Assembly (NCBI GenBank): GCA_964596165.1
Contig: CAZQTW010000102.1
Span: forward strand, 1 to 15,730
Direction of reading: 5' to 3'
DNA: 15,730 bases
From: CAYUQT01 sp964596165
GTDB lineage: Bacteria; Planctomycetota; Phycisphaerae; UBA1845; JAFGLZ01
Of this stretch, positions 1 to 7,850 are shown in pieces. Position 1 is the stretch's first letter; each line of letters begins with the position of its first letter. The notes beneath the pieces are model-generated. The model saw only the letters and a list, made by a program, of their open reading frames with translations. It was not told the origin of the DNA and searched no databases. Made by a program: the position numbers and the translations under genes.

Positions 1-99
1 CGGTACTACGTCCACGGCCCGACGTACATCGACGAACGCGTGGTCATGCACAACGCCCCGTCATGGACTCCGAGGAAGGCCGCGATCTCCTTCATGCGA
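1..99 (+). pseudogene. RHS-repeat core protein remnant (C-terminal fragment, partial)
   Basis: Frame 1 of the plus strand is open from the window edge to a TAG at 100-102. Its first residues read RYYVHGPTYIDERVVMHN. The pattern Y-x-x-G-x-x-Y-I-D-E-x-V is what I recognise from the RHS-associated core region of planctomycete-type RHS/YD-repeat proteins. RHS-like sequence seems to stop near base 58-62, after which the same frame simply reads the antisense of the adjacent transposase remnant. This suggests that an RHS gene was cut by that element. Only about 20 residues support the call, and the rest of the gene lies outside the window. Confidence 0.4.
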
Positions 100-594
100 T
101 AGCCGTGCCGGAGATATGCCACGGCCATCGCCTCGTTGAGGGCCCGCTTGTCCCTGGGCGGCAGGTCACACTGGAGTTCGCTCAGCGTAGCCCGACCAAT
201 AGACCTCCGAGCGGAGGGGCTTTCCGCAAGGGACTCGTTTTCCGACGGCCACGTCTTGCACCGCGCGATGAAATCAGCCGTTCCCAACACCAAGTCCCCG
301 ACCCAGTCCCTCCAGGGCGACGCCTCGCCCAGCCCAGCTTCGACAAACCGACGATAGGCCACCTGGGCTTCTCTTCACCGCCCCCCCAGACTGGCCCAAC
401 ACCCAGTCCATGGACAGAAACTCGGGTGCTTTCCGGTATCCCACTGTGGCCAGATAGCTGCTGCACGACCACGGCCTGGGTATCTCCACCAGCCCGCCGC
501 GAACCGGATTCAGCACGATGTAGCGGCAAAGCTCCAACAGATGCCGCTCCTTCTCTATGTGGACTCGATGGCGGCCATGATCCTCAAATCGCTC
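6..594 (-). pseudogene. Decayed RAYT / Y1 (IS200-like) transposase, frameshifted and N-terminally truncated
   Basis: Two overlapping minus-strand frames together read as the C-terminal two thirds of a REP-associated tyrosine transposase. The upstream frame (about 591 to 380) contains HIEKERHLLELCRYIVLNPV, then a W-S-S-Y element and EFLSMDWVLGQ, which are landmarks of this family. The downstream frame (362 to 6) continues with AYRRFVEAGL and ends with a helix-turn-helix-like stretch, YRMKEIAAFLGVH. The join falls near 363-378. A TGA in the downstream frame at about 376-378 means a slip at the neighbouring G7 tract alone would not repair it. The N-terminal catalytic part, with the HUH pair and tyrosine (about 95 residues), is missing. 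The C-terminus after GVH also departs from the family, at the junction with the RHS-like fragment. It cannot encode an active enzyme as it stands. Confidence 0.75.
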
Positions 595-623
595 AGGGAC
601 TGTCCTTAAGGCCGGGGCAACAC

Positions 624-629
624 TACAAT
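624..629 (+). promoter_or_regulatory. Possible -10 element for a leaderless GH127-SGNH transcript
   Basis: TACAAT matches five of six positions of the sigma70 -10 consensus and ends 8 bases before the ATG at 638. Transcription would therefore start at or within about two bases of the start codon. No good -35 lies 16-18 bases upstream, and no Shine-Dalgarno sequence precedes the ATG. The weak context keeps this tentative. Confidence 0.22.
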
Positions 630-637
630 TGGGCCCC

Positions 638-3337
638 ATGAGACACGATTGCACATCGTTTTGGGGTGTGGTCCTGGGTGGTGTAGCCGCAGCGTTCCTT
701 CAGATGGCCGATGCGGGCGAACCCGGAACACCGAAAGCGATCAACTACGCGCGGCCCTTCGAGACACCGACGCGTCCGGCGTTCATCCCCCTGCCTCCCG
801 GCGCGGTGGAGCCCGCCGGCTGGCTGCGCGACTGGTGTCTGGCGGCGCGCGACGGGTACACCGGCCACATGGACGAGGTCGACGATGAGTTCAAGCGGGC
901 TTGGGCGCCCGACCACAAGATGACCGGCGAAAGGCTCAACTGGCCGAGAGGCGCCTGGCCTTACGAAGGGGGCGGCTACTGGTTTGACGGCCTGGCCCGT
1001 CTCGGCTTCGCCCTGCACGACGAGGCGCTGATTCGGCAGGCAAGAAAGCGGTTGTACGCCGTGGCCGACAACATGAACACCAACAGCCTGCTCTTCCTCT
1101 GGTGGCTCGACAGGAACAATCCCGGCGACCGAAAAGCCGTCAGCGCGGATTCGGGGGGCTGGCCGCTCTGGGCCTGTGGCCTACTGGGACGCGCCATGGC
1201 CGGCTACTACGCAGGGTCCAGCGACAGACATATCTTGGAGGCGCTCGAGAAGGCCTACGGTTCCGATCCCGACTGCCTTCGGTGGATCACCACCAGCATG
1301 TCGAACGAATGGCCGGCGTACGAGGCGTATAGCTGGAGCGGCAATAAAGGTATCGCCGACGCGCTGGACGCCGTGTTCAAGAGAGAAGGGACATCGCTGG
1401 TGCCCTCCCTTGCCCGCTACCGCAAGGCACCCGATCTGAAGCCGGGCACGACCGTGGACAACGAACATGTGGTTGGTTTCATCGAGAGCACCACGCCCTG
1501 GGCGGTCGGCTATCTGTGGACGGGCGACGTGAGCTACCTGGAAGCGGCCGTCGGCTGGCACGACCTGCTCGAACGGATCGCCATGCAACCCCACGGCGTC
1601 CCTGTCTCCGACGAGTGGTATCTTCCCACAGGGGCGTTCCGGGGCAGCGAGACCTGCGACGTGGCGGGCTACGTGTGGAGCCAGGTCTGCCTGCTCTCCG
1701 TCACAGGCGAAGGCCGGATGGCCGACCGGCTCGAACGGGCGTTCTTCAACGCGGGGCCGGCTACCGTGTCGCGCGACTTCAAGACGCACGTCTACTTCCA
1801 AAGCCCCAATCGGTTCGCCCACCTGTCGCCGGATTTCCCGCACGGCCCCCGGGCCGGAGGTGGCTCATATCAACTGAAACACTCGCCGCTCTGCTGCACG
1901 GCCGCGCTCAACCGCATCGTGCCGTGGTACGTCACGCACATGTGGATGGCCACCTACGACAACGGACTGGCGGCCATGTGCTATGGCCCCTGCAAGGTGA
2001 CCGCACTCGTGGCCGACCGCGTGCCGGTTGTTATCACCTGCAAGACCGACTATCCCTTCAACGAAACCGTCGAGATGTCCGTGCAACCCGAGCGCGAGGC
2101 GGCCTTCCCGCTCGATCTCCATATTCCCGGGTGGTGCGCCGCTCCAACGCTGAGCATCAACGGCTCACCCGCTACCGTCGAGCGCAATCCCAAGGGATTC
2201 GCCTGCGTCAGCCGAAGCTGGAAGCCGGGCGATACCCTCCGGTTGCACCTTCCGATGACTGCACGTGTGACGATCGGGCGCGACGCTGCGCCGGGCGCAC
2301 CCTATAACGACGGTCACACAGCCACCAAGGTGACGATTCCGGAGCCGGACAGCATCCGTGGCGTGCCTTATGCCTCGGTCTCGTATGGCCCCCTGCTCTT
2401 TGCGCTGCCTATTGCGGAGACGACCAACATCAACACGCCCGATCCGGCCGCCCGGTGGCGTTTCGCGCTGGACGTGCAAGTGCCCGGCCTGACCGTCGAG
2501 CGGACGGCCATGCCCGAAAAATGGAATTGGCCACTGGCGGCGCCCCTGAAGCTGAAGGCCAACGCGATCGAAATCGCCTGGAACCCCGATCCGAAGGCCC
2601 CCCGGCTGCCGTCGCTGCCGGCCGCGAAATCGAAACCGGCCGAGCCCATCACGCTCGTACCGTACGGCTGCACCAAGTTCCGGATCTCGATGTTCCCTGT
2701 CACGGCCGAGCCGGAGGTCAAGCCGTCGGCCATCCGCCGGATCCTCTTCCTCGGCAACAGCATCACTTTGCACGGTCCCAAAGCGGACATCGATTGGGCC
2801 GGCAACTGGGGCATGGCGGCCAGTTCCGAGGACAAGGACTACGTGCATCTTGTTACCGCTGCCATTGCCCGGCATACCGGTTCGACGCCTCAGATAAAGG
2901 TCACCAACATCGCGGACTTTGAACGAAACTACGCGACGTACGACGTGGCCGGGCAACTCAAGGACTTCTTCGCGTTCGACCCTGACTTGGTTGTGCTGGC
3001 CATCGGCGAGAATGTGCCGGCGTTGGGCTCCGACGACGCCAAGGCGCAATTCAAGGCCGGCGTAATGCGAATCCTGGCGTGCGCCCTGGCCAAACGTCAC
3101 CCCCTCCTTGTCGTCCGCAGTTGTTTCGGGCCCGATCCCGCCAAGGACGAGGTGCTCAGGCAGGCCTGCCACGAAGCGGGCGGCATCTTCGTCGACGCCG
3201 GGCCGCTCGGCCAGGTCGAGGCCAACCTCGCGCGTTCGGAACGATCCTTCAAGCACGCCGGGGTGGCCGGACACCCGGGCGATCGGGGGATGAAGGCCAT
3301 CGCCGACGCGATCACCCAGGCCGTCCTCCAGCGTTGA
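638..3337 (+). CDS. Secreted GH127/DUF1680-like glycoside hydrolase fused to an SGNH hydrolase
   Basis: The protein has 899 residues and a signal-peptide-like N-terminus (hydrophobic stretch WGVVLGGVAAAFL, likely cut near ADA). An in-frame TTG at 629 is also possible, but the ATG at 638 gives the more natural signal peptide. Residues from about 45 to 640 resemble the GH127/DUF1680 (beta-L-arabinofuranosidase-like) family. An ETC motif (E338, C340) and a CC pair (C419, C420) match the zinc site of that family, in which one of the paired cysteines is the nucleophile. The usual acid/base glutamate is not obvious: E326 is the nearest candidate, 12 residues before ETC rather than about 16. Residues from about 700 to 899 form an SGNH-type domain with FLGNSIT (S708), a GEN motif in place of GxND, and a C-terminal AGHPGDRGM block. 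The block keeps the histidine but has no Asp three residues before it. The likely role is export and removal of arabinose-type sugars plus ester groups from plant or algal polysaccharide. The exact substrate is unknown. Confidence 0.82.
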   Translation: MRHDCTSFWGVVLGGVAAAFLQMADAGEPGTPKAINYARPFETPTRPAFIPLPPGAVEPAGWLRDWCLAARDGYTGHMDEVDDEFKRAWAPDHKMTGERLNWPRGAWPYEGGGYWFDGLARLGFALHDEALIRQARKRLYAVADNMNTNSLLFLWWLDRNNPGDRKAVSADSGGWPLWACGLLGRAMAGYYAGSSDRHILEALEKAYGSDPDCLRWITTSMSNEWPAYEAYSWSGNKGIADALDAVFKREGTSLVPSLARYRKAPDLKPGTTVDNEHVVGFIESTTPWAVGYLWTGDVSYLEAAVGWHDLLERIAMQPHGVPVSDEWYLPTGAFRGSETCDVAGYVWSQVCLLSVTGEGRMADRLERAFFNAGPATVSRDFKTHVYFQSPNRFAHLSPDFPHGPRAGGGSYQLKHSPLCCTAALNRIVPWYVTHMWMATYDNGLAAMCYGPCKVTALVADRVPVVITCKTDYPFNETVEMSVQPEREAAFPLDLHIPGWCAAPTLSINGSPATVERNPKGFACVSRSWKPGDTLRLHLPMTARVTIGRDAAPGAPYNDGHTATKVTIPEPDSIRGVPYASVSYGPLLFALPIAETTNINTPDPAARWRFALDVQVPGLTVERTAMPEKWNWPLAAPLKLKANAIEIAWNPDPKAPRLPSLPAAKSKPAEPITLVPYGCTKFRISMFPVTAEPEVKPSAIRRILFLGNSITLHGPKADIDWAGNWGMAASSEDKDYVHLVTAAIARHTGSTPQIKVTNIADFERNYATYDVAGQLKDFFAFDPDLVVLAIGENVPALGSDDAKAQFKAGVMRILACALAKRHPLLVVRSCFGPDPAKDEVLRQACHEAGGIFVDAGPLGQVEANLARSERSFKHAGVAGHPGDRGMKAIADAITQAVLQR

Positions 3338-3489
3338 GCACCCAGACATGGCACTGTGGTCCGTGCGACTCGAATCCGCCGCAGGTAATGCTCTCAACCG
3401 CACGTCATGGCCTCATCCCGACGGACTCGAAGGCCCCTTCCCCTCCGCACACCACATGCGATGCACCTGCCCGGGGTCCCCCAGTCAGG
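3338..3489. other. Convergent intergenic region, no gene seen
   Basis: This 152-bp stretch separates the ends of the GH127-SGNH gene and the facing beta-helix gene. Short GC-rich inverted repeats occur (for example GAAGGCCCCTTC at 3430-3441), but none is followed by a T-run on either strand. I therefore call no intrinsic terminator, tRNA or small gene here. Confidence 0.6.
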
Positions 3490-4815
3490 CTACTCCCTCC
3501 CCTTGTGAAACGGCTCGTTGCCCGTCACCACGGCCTTGTCGCCGATCTCATTGATGATCTCGACGCCCTGCGTCCCATTGTTCTCCGTAATGATGGCGTG
3601 CTTCAGCCCCGGCTTGAGGTGAATGCTCGGCTCGTCGGTGCCGAAGCTGCACCCTCGAACCTGAAGCCTTCCGCCGTCGGCCTCCACGAGAGCTTTGCCC
3701 GGCTTCTCATTCTTCTTGCGTCCGACGGCACTGAAATAACAGTCCGAGAGCGATACGAAACCCTGACCGTGCGATACGACGTTCTGGTGCGAAGGGCCCC
3801 AGAACGCGCAATTGACCAGCCGCACCGAACCCGTGCAGGTCCTGCTGACAAGAACCTCGATACGTTCCGGCCCGTGCATGCAGACGAACTGGCCATTCGT
3901 AATGAGGAGTCCCATAGGCTGGATTACGTCGACCCGGACGCACGTTTGCGCTTCGTCCGCCCCGATCCCACACAACTGCCCGTTCGCAGCGCCGCTCTTG
4001 GTCGCGATGAACCGGTAGCCGATGTTCACGGGGAACACAAATGTGTTGTTCACATATTCCCAGTCCGTTCGCCCGAAGATGAACGCCTCGCAGTTCTTCC
4101 ACATGTACTCGTGGACAGGACCCCACTCGCCCTGCACCGACGGCGAAGACCACCAATGGCAGTGGAACTGGACGTTGTCGATCCGCCCGATGTCGGTACA
4201 CGCGTCCACGAAGATGCCCCGGCGGAGCACACAGCCGTAGACGCTGCGAATCCTGTGACGGACGTTGGGCTCCGGGCCCGTCCGAATCCCGTTGAAGCTG
4301 TTGATTAGCGTCACGTTCTCAACCGTGTTGTCCATCCCTTGAAGATGGAACGTCCAGGGATAGGGATGGACCTCACGAACCTTCTGCTCGGGGTAGAAGA
4401 TGGTGAGGCCCTGCACGGCGGACGAGCTGCCCATTTCGAACAGCGCGGGGGCGTCCTCCTTGTCACGGCCGCCCGTCGCCAGGATCACCGAGCCCTTCAG
4501 CGGATCGGACCACTGCGGAGCGACCGCGGTCCCTTCCAGCGTGACGCCCGGCGGGATCCGCAGACTGCCTTTCACCAGGAACCGTCCAGGCGGCACATGA
4601 ACCTTCCCGCCAAGCTTCGCCGCATCGTCTAGCGCCGCCTGAATCGCCGCCGTGTCGTCCGTCGTGCCGTCGCCCTTCGCCCCGTATGACCGAATGTTGA
4701 CGATCCCCTCTAGGCCGGCCGGGGCTGGCTCCGCCGCTACGGTAAGCGACACCGAAAGACTCGCCAATGCCACCATCAGCCCGCCCAACCCTCTCACGCC
4801 GTTCGGTCTCCTCAT
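3490..4815 (-). CDS. Secreted pectate-lyase-3-like right-handed beta-helix protein
   Basis: The protein has 441 residues and a signal peptide (charged MRRPNGVR, hydrophobic core to about residue 26, likely cut after VAA). Residues 39-66 begin with VNIRSYGAKGDGTTDDTAAI, the hallmark N-terminal segment of the Pectate_lyase_3/GH55-GH28-like beta-helix superfamily. Helical-coil repeats rich in V, N and G continue through the body (for example NTVENVTLINSFNGI). Members are polysaccharide lyases or hydrolases, or non-catalytic helices. I cannot identify a catalytic residue set, so the substrate is open. The start is supported by AAAGGAG 9 bases upstream of the ATG. It lies 27 bp after the Gfo/Idh/MocA gene and is the last gene of the minus-strand cluster. 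It probably works outside the cytoplasm on a glycan. Confidence 0.78.
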   Translation of the reverse strand: MRRPNGVRGLGGLMVALASLSVSLTVAAEPAPAGLEGIVNIRSYGAKGDGTTDDTAAIQAALDDAAKLGGKVHVPPGRFLVKGSLRIPPGVTLEGTAVAPQWSDPLKGSVILATGGRDKEDAPALFEMGSSSAVQGLTIFYPEQKVREVHPYPWTFHLQGMDNTVENVTLINSFNGIRTGPEPNVRHRIRSVYGCVLRRGIFVDACTDIGRIDNVQFHCHWWSSPSVQGEWGPVHEYMWKNCEAFIFGRTDWEYVNNTFVFPVNIGYRFIATKSGAANGQLCGIGADEAQTCVRVDVIQPMGLLITNGQFVCMHGPERIEVLVSRTCTGSVRLVNCAFWGPSHQNVVSHGQGFVSLSDCYFSAVGRKKNEKPGKALVEADGGRLQVRGCSFGTDEPSIHLKPGLKHAIITENNGTQGVEIINEIGDKAVVTGNEPFHKGRE

Positions 4816-4842
4816 GATCCATCGCTCCTTTGGTTCGCACCG

Positions 4843-5973
4843 TCACTTCTTCGACGCGCATTCTGCAATCTTACGATCGGCCAGTTCGTCGAACGCGGCC
4901 GGGTCCATCGGCAGGTCAATCGGTCGACCCAACTCGGACGACAGGACCATCGCGTTGGCCAGCTCCAGGGAATGAATCGCCTCCGGACCCGGCGCGATCA
5001 GCGGCACGCCCGTCCGGATTGCTTGGAAGAAATTCTCAGTGATGCCCATGTGTTCCTTGATCTCGGGTTCATCGGGCTCCAGAACAACGGCGGCACTCGC
5101 CGTAAGAGATTCAGGCCTGCCGGAACCTCCACGGTTGAAATCGCGTATCGAGTAGTTGGTCTGCTGAAACGTCAGCGTGTCGCCGAAGTAGGTCAGCAAG
5201 CCGCGGTCGCCGTAGATCTCCATTCGTCGCACGCCCGGCAGTTCACAGGTGGCGGAGGAAAGAAACCCCACCGCACCACTCGCAAAGTCGATCAGTGCCT
5301 CGGCGTCATCCTCCACCTCGATGGTGTGGACGTCCGTCGTACGACACCGGGCCATCACCCGACGGACCGGTCCCATCTGCCAGTAGATCTGATCGAGATC
5401 GTGCGGCGACTGATTCATCAGTACGCCGCCTCCTTCCCCCGCCCATGTGCCTCGCCAGACGCCCGAGTCGTAATAGGATTGGGTGCGGAACCAATCCGTC
5501 CTGACGAAGTGCATCCGCGTCGGGCGACCAAGCTGCCCTTCTCGAACGGCCCTCCGCATCCTCCGGTAGTTTCCGTCCAGCCGGTGCTGGAACACCACAC
5601 CGAAAACCGTGCCGGCCCGGGCCGCCGCCGCGTTGATCCGCAGCGCTTCGCTAACCCGCATGGACACCGGCTTCTCGCACAGAACATGCAGACCGGCTTG
5701 AAATGCCGCAATCGCGATCTCCGCATGAGACGGATGCGGCGTGACGATCAGGACTGCCTCCGCCAGCCCCGACGCGATCAGCTTCTCGTGATTGTCGAAG
5801 ACGGGGACATCAGGGTAGCCTTGATCCTTGACCTCAGCGGCCGCCGCCTTTGCGACTCCCTGATTGATGTCGGCGAATGCAACGAGCGTTCCGGTTTGAC
5901 TCTTGAGAATGTTCTTGGCGTGGTGCCGACCCATGACGCCCAGCCCCACCACGGCCAGCCGAACAGGGTCCAC
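4843..5973 (-). CDS. Gfo/Idh/MocA-family NAD(P)-dependent oxidoreductase
   Basis: This is a cytoplasmic two-domain dehydrogenase of about 376 residues. It has an N-terminal Rossmann fold with VVGLGVMGRHH (GxGxxG), then the CEKP motif (lysine near residue 101) typical of the family. The C-terminal domain carries GGGVLMNQSPHDLDQ, in which the histidine of the usual D-x3-H catalytic pair is kept but the Asp is Asn, as in several sugar-oxidoreductase subfamilies. Substrates in the family include inositols, hexoses and their acids; none can be assigned here. Two consecutive GTG codons could start it (5976 or 5973). AGGAGG at 5984-5979 lies 2 bases from the first and 5 from the second, which favours 5973. 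It follows the acyl-CoA dehydrogenase by 35 bp and precedes the beta-helix gene by 27 bp, so co-transcription is likely. It may process sugars released by the neighbouring secreted enzymes. Confidence 0.9.
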   Translation of the reverse strand: MDPVRLAVVGLGVMGRHHAKNILKSQTGTLVAFADINQGVAKAAAAEVKDQGYPDVPVFDNHEKLIASGLAEAVLIVTPHPSHAEIAIAAFQAGLHVLCEKPVSMRVSEALRINAAAARAGTVFGVVFQHRLDGNYRRMRRAVREGQLGRPTRMHFVRTDWFRTQSYYDSGVWRGTWAGEGGGVLMNQSPHDLDQIYWQMGPVRRVMARCRTTDVHTIEVEDDAEALIDFASGAVGFLSSATCELPGVRRMEIYGDRGLLTYFGDTLTFQQTNYSIRDFNRGGSGRPESLTASAAVVLEPDEPEIKEHMGITENFFQAIRTGVPLIAPGPEAIHSLELANAMVLSSELGRPIDLPMDPAAFDELADRKIAECASKK

Positions 5974-6008
5974 CACACCCTCCTCGCCCGCAAGGCGTGT
6001 TGGCCAAC

Positions 6009-7757
6009 CTACGCTTCGATCGCAGCGGCGCCGGCAAGCGTCTGGAACTCCGACAGGGTGCTCGTGTCGCCGCTCAGAATCGCTTCACGCAGGTATCGAA
6101 TGCGGATCAGCCGGGTCGTCGCCCAACGTCGGGCTCGCTGGATGCGAGATTCATCCACCGCCGCATCCCGCAGAAACAGGCAACCGCAGATCACGTCGAT
6201 GGCCGCATCCACAATCTTACGACCGTGGAGATCCATGTAGTTCGTCCCCGGCTGGGTCTTCACATACGCCACGATCTCGCCCAACAGCCTGCGGGCCTCG
6301 GCCAGGTTTTCCAGGATGCCCTTCAGGGCGTCGGGCCATGGACGGGAGGCGAGAATGTCGTCCACCATCTTCTCCGCCGAGCCGGACATCACGCCGCGCA
6401 CCGCCGCGACGATCTGCAACTGGCTCGTCCCTTCGTAGATGGTCGTGATCCGTGCGTCGCGGAGATACCGCTCGCATGGATAGTCCCGCATGTATCCGCT
6501 GCCGCCGAGCACTTGGATGGCATCGCTCGCCACGCGGTTGCACATCTCCGAGGCGAAATACTTGCTCATGGGAGTCAGCATGCCCGCGAGCCGCTTGTAC
6601 GTCCTTTCCTTGTTGCGAAGCGCTTTGACCAGCTCCTTGTCGCTCGGAGGGTCCAATTCCACCTTGCGGAGCGCGCCATACTGCATGTCCACCGCATAGC
6701 AGGTCTCATAAGTTAGCGCACGGGCCGCATCGAGATCCAACCGCATCTCAATCAGCATGTCGCGGACGGCCGGTAGTTCCTCGATCGCCACGCCGAACTG
6801 CTTTCGGGTGTGGGCGAACTGCCGGGCGACCCGATACGCCGCCTCGCCAATGCCGAGCGACTGCGACGCGATCCCGACCCGGGCCCCGTTCATCAGCGCC
6901 ATCACGTAGGTAATCAAGCCTCGCTGGCGTTCGCCGATCAGCTTCGCCGGCGCATCATTGAACTGAAGCTCGCACGTCGGCGAGCCATGGATGCCCAACT
7001 TGTCCTCCAAACGGCGAACGACGACCTGAGGACATCGCTCGACGAGGAGCAGGCTCAGCCCGCGGCCGTCCGAGATCTCCGGCTCGGTTCGAGCCAGCAC
7101 CAGCAAAATGTCCCCGCAACCGTTCGTGATGAAACGCTTGACACCCTGGACACGCCACTGACCGTCGGCGTCCTGATAGGCACGGACCTTGACCGCCTGG
7201 AGATCACTGCCCGCGTCGGGCTCCGTCAGGACCATTGCCCCCGTGAGCTTTCCCGACGCAAAGTCCGGAAGGTACTGTTGCTTGATCTCCTCGTCGGCGT
7301 AAGCGTTGATCGTCTCGGCGATCCCCTGCAGCCCAAACAGGTTCATCAGCCCTGCATCGGCTCGTGCGACCAATTCGGTCGCCATCGTGTAAACCAAACA
7401 GGGGAAATTCAGTCCGCCGAACCGGTACGGCAGCGTGAATCCCATCAGGTCCGCCTGCGCCAGCTTCTTCAGGTTCTCCGCCGTACCGGGCGCATAGCTC
7501 ACCGAACCGTCCGCATTCAGCGTCGCGCCGGTTCGGTCGACGTCTTCCGCCCGTGGGTCGATGAACTCCGCACACAACTCTCCAAGAGAAGAAAGGACAC
7601 GCCGATAGTTCTCGACCGCCTCTGCCGCGTCGCGCGGCGCGTAATCGAACCGGCCCGCGTACTTGAAGCCGTCTTCCATGACCTCGGCCACCTCGGGCAG
7701 ATTCATGGTCTTGAATCGAAAGAGAATCTCGGGATTGTCTTCGAAAAAGTTGGCCAT
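6009..7757 (-). CDS. Acyl-CoA dehydrogenase, long (582-residue) form with C-terminal extension
   Basis: This FAD enzyme oxidises acyl-CoA to 2-enoyl-CoA, or runs in reverse, passing electrons to ETF. Visible landmarks include the mid-domain FAD/substrate motif MVLTEPDAGSDLQ, LGIHGSPTCEL, the flavin-domain segment QVLGGSGYMRDYPCERYLRD, and IYEGTSQLQ. E442 in the last motif matches the catalytic base position of medium-chain dehydrogenases. It is about 200 residues longer than the classical enzymes: an N-terminal helical lead of about 75 residues precedes the core, and a C-terminal domain follows (about 470-582, similar to the extension found in long bacterial forms). GAGGG lies 7 bases before the ATG. 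The gene is 93 bp downstream of etfA and 35 bp upstream of the Gfo gene. Pairing with etfBA indicates that EtfAB is its redox partner. The acyl substrate cannot be read from the sequence. Confidence 0.92.
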   Translation of the reverse strand: MANFFEDNPEILFRFKTMNLPEVAEVMEDGFKYAGRFDYAPRDAAEAVENYRRVLSSLGELCAEFIDPRAEDVDRTGATLNADGSVSYAPGTAENLKKLAQADLMGFTLPYRFGGLNFPCLVYTMATELVARADAGLMNLFGLQGIAETINAYADEEIKQQYLPDFASGKLTGAMVLTEPDAGSDLQAVKVRAYQDADGQWRVQGVKRFITNGCGDILLVLARTEPEISDGRGLSLLLVERCPQVVVRRLEDKLGIHGSPTCELQFNDAPAKLIGERQRGLITYVMALMNGARVGIASQSLGIGEAAYRVARQFAHTRKQFGVAIEELPAVRDMLIEMRLDLDAARALTYETCYAVDMQYGALRKVELDPPSDKELVKALRNKERTYKRLAGMLTPMSKYFASEMCNRVASDAIQVLGGSGYMRDYPCERYLRDARITTIYEGTSQLQIVAAVRGVMSGSAEKMVDDILASRPWPDALKGILENLAEARRLLGEIVAYVKTQPGTNYMDLHGRKIVDAAIDVICGCLFLRDAAVDESRIQRARRWATTRLIRIRYLREAILSGDTSTLSEFQTLAGAAAIEA

Positions 7758-7850
7758 ATCAGGCCCTCACTGTAAGTCGGTTCGGGGTTGCCCGACTCTA
7801 TCTGCTTGTTCTCAGCGCCCTCGCGCGAGCCCCTCCCGGTCGGCCTCCCG

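Noticed and set aside
380..388. G7 tract (minus strand) as a programmed frameshift site in the transposase
   Set aside because: The downstream frame has a TGA just after the tract, so slippage there would terminate. The usable join is later (about 363-378), and the gene also lacks its N-terminus.
63..641. 192-codon plus-strand open frame
   Set aside because: It is antisense to the RAYT remnant, which has recognisable family motifs. The translated product is Pro/Arg/Ser-rich without features.
3355..3400. tRNA T-arm-like sequence (CGACTCGAATCCG)
   Set aside because: The flanking bases do not pair into a T-stem, and no acceptor or anticodon arms are visible.
2165..3403. 412-codon minus-strand open frame under the GH127-SGNH gene
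   Set aside because: Long antisense frames are expected in high-GC DNA. It overlaps the motif-bearing SGNH domain and has an Arg/Gly-rich composition.
4972..6240. 422-codon plus-strand open frame antisense to the Gfo/Idh/MocA gene
   Set aside because: The minus-strand frame carries GxGxxG, EKP and GGGVLMNQSPH motifs; the plus-strand frame has none.
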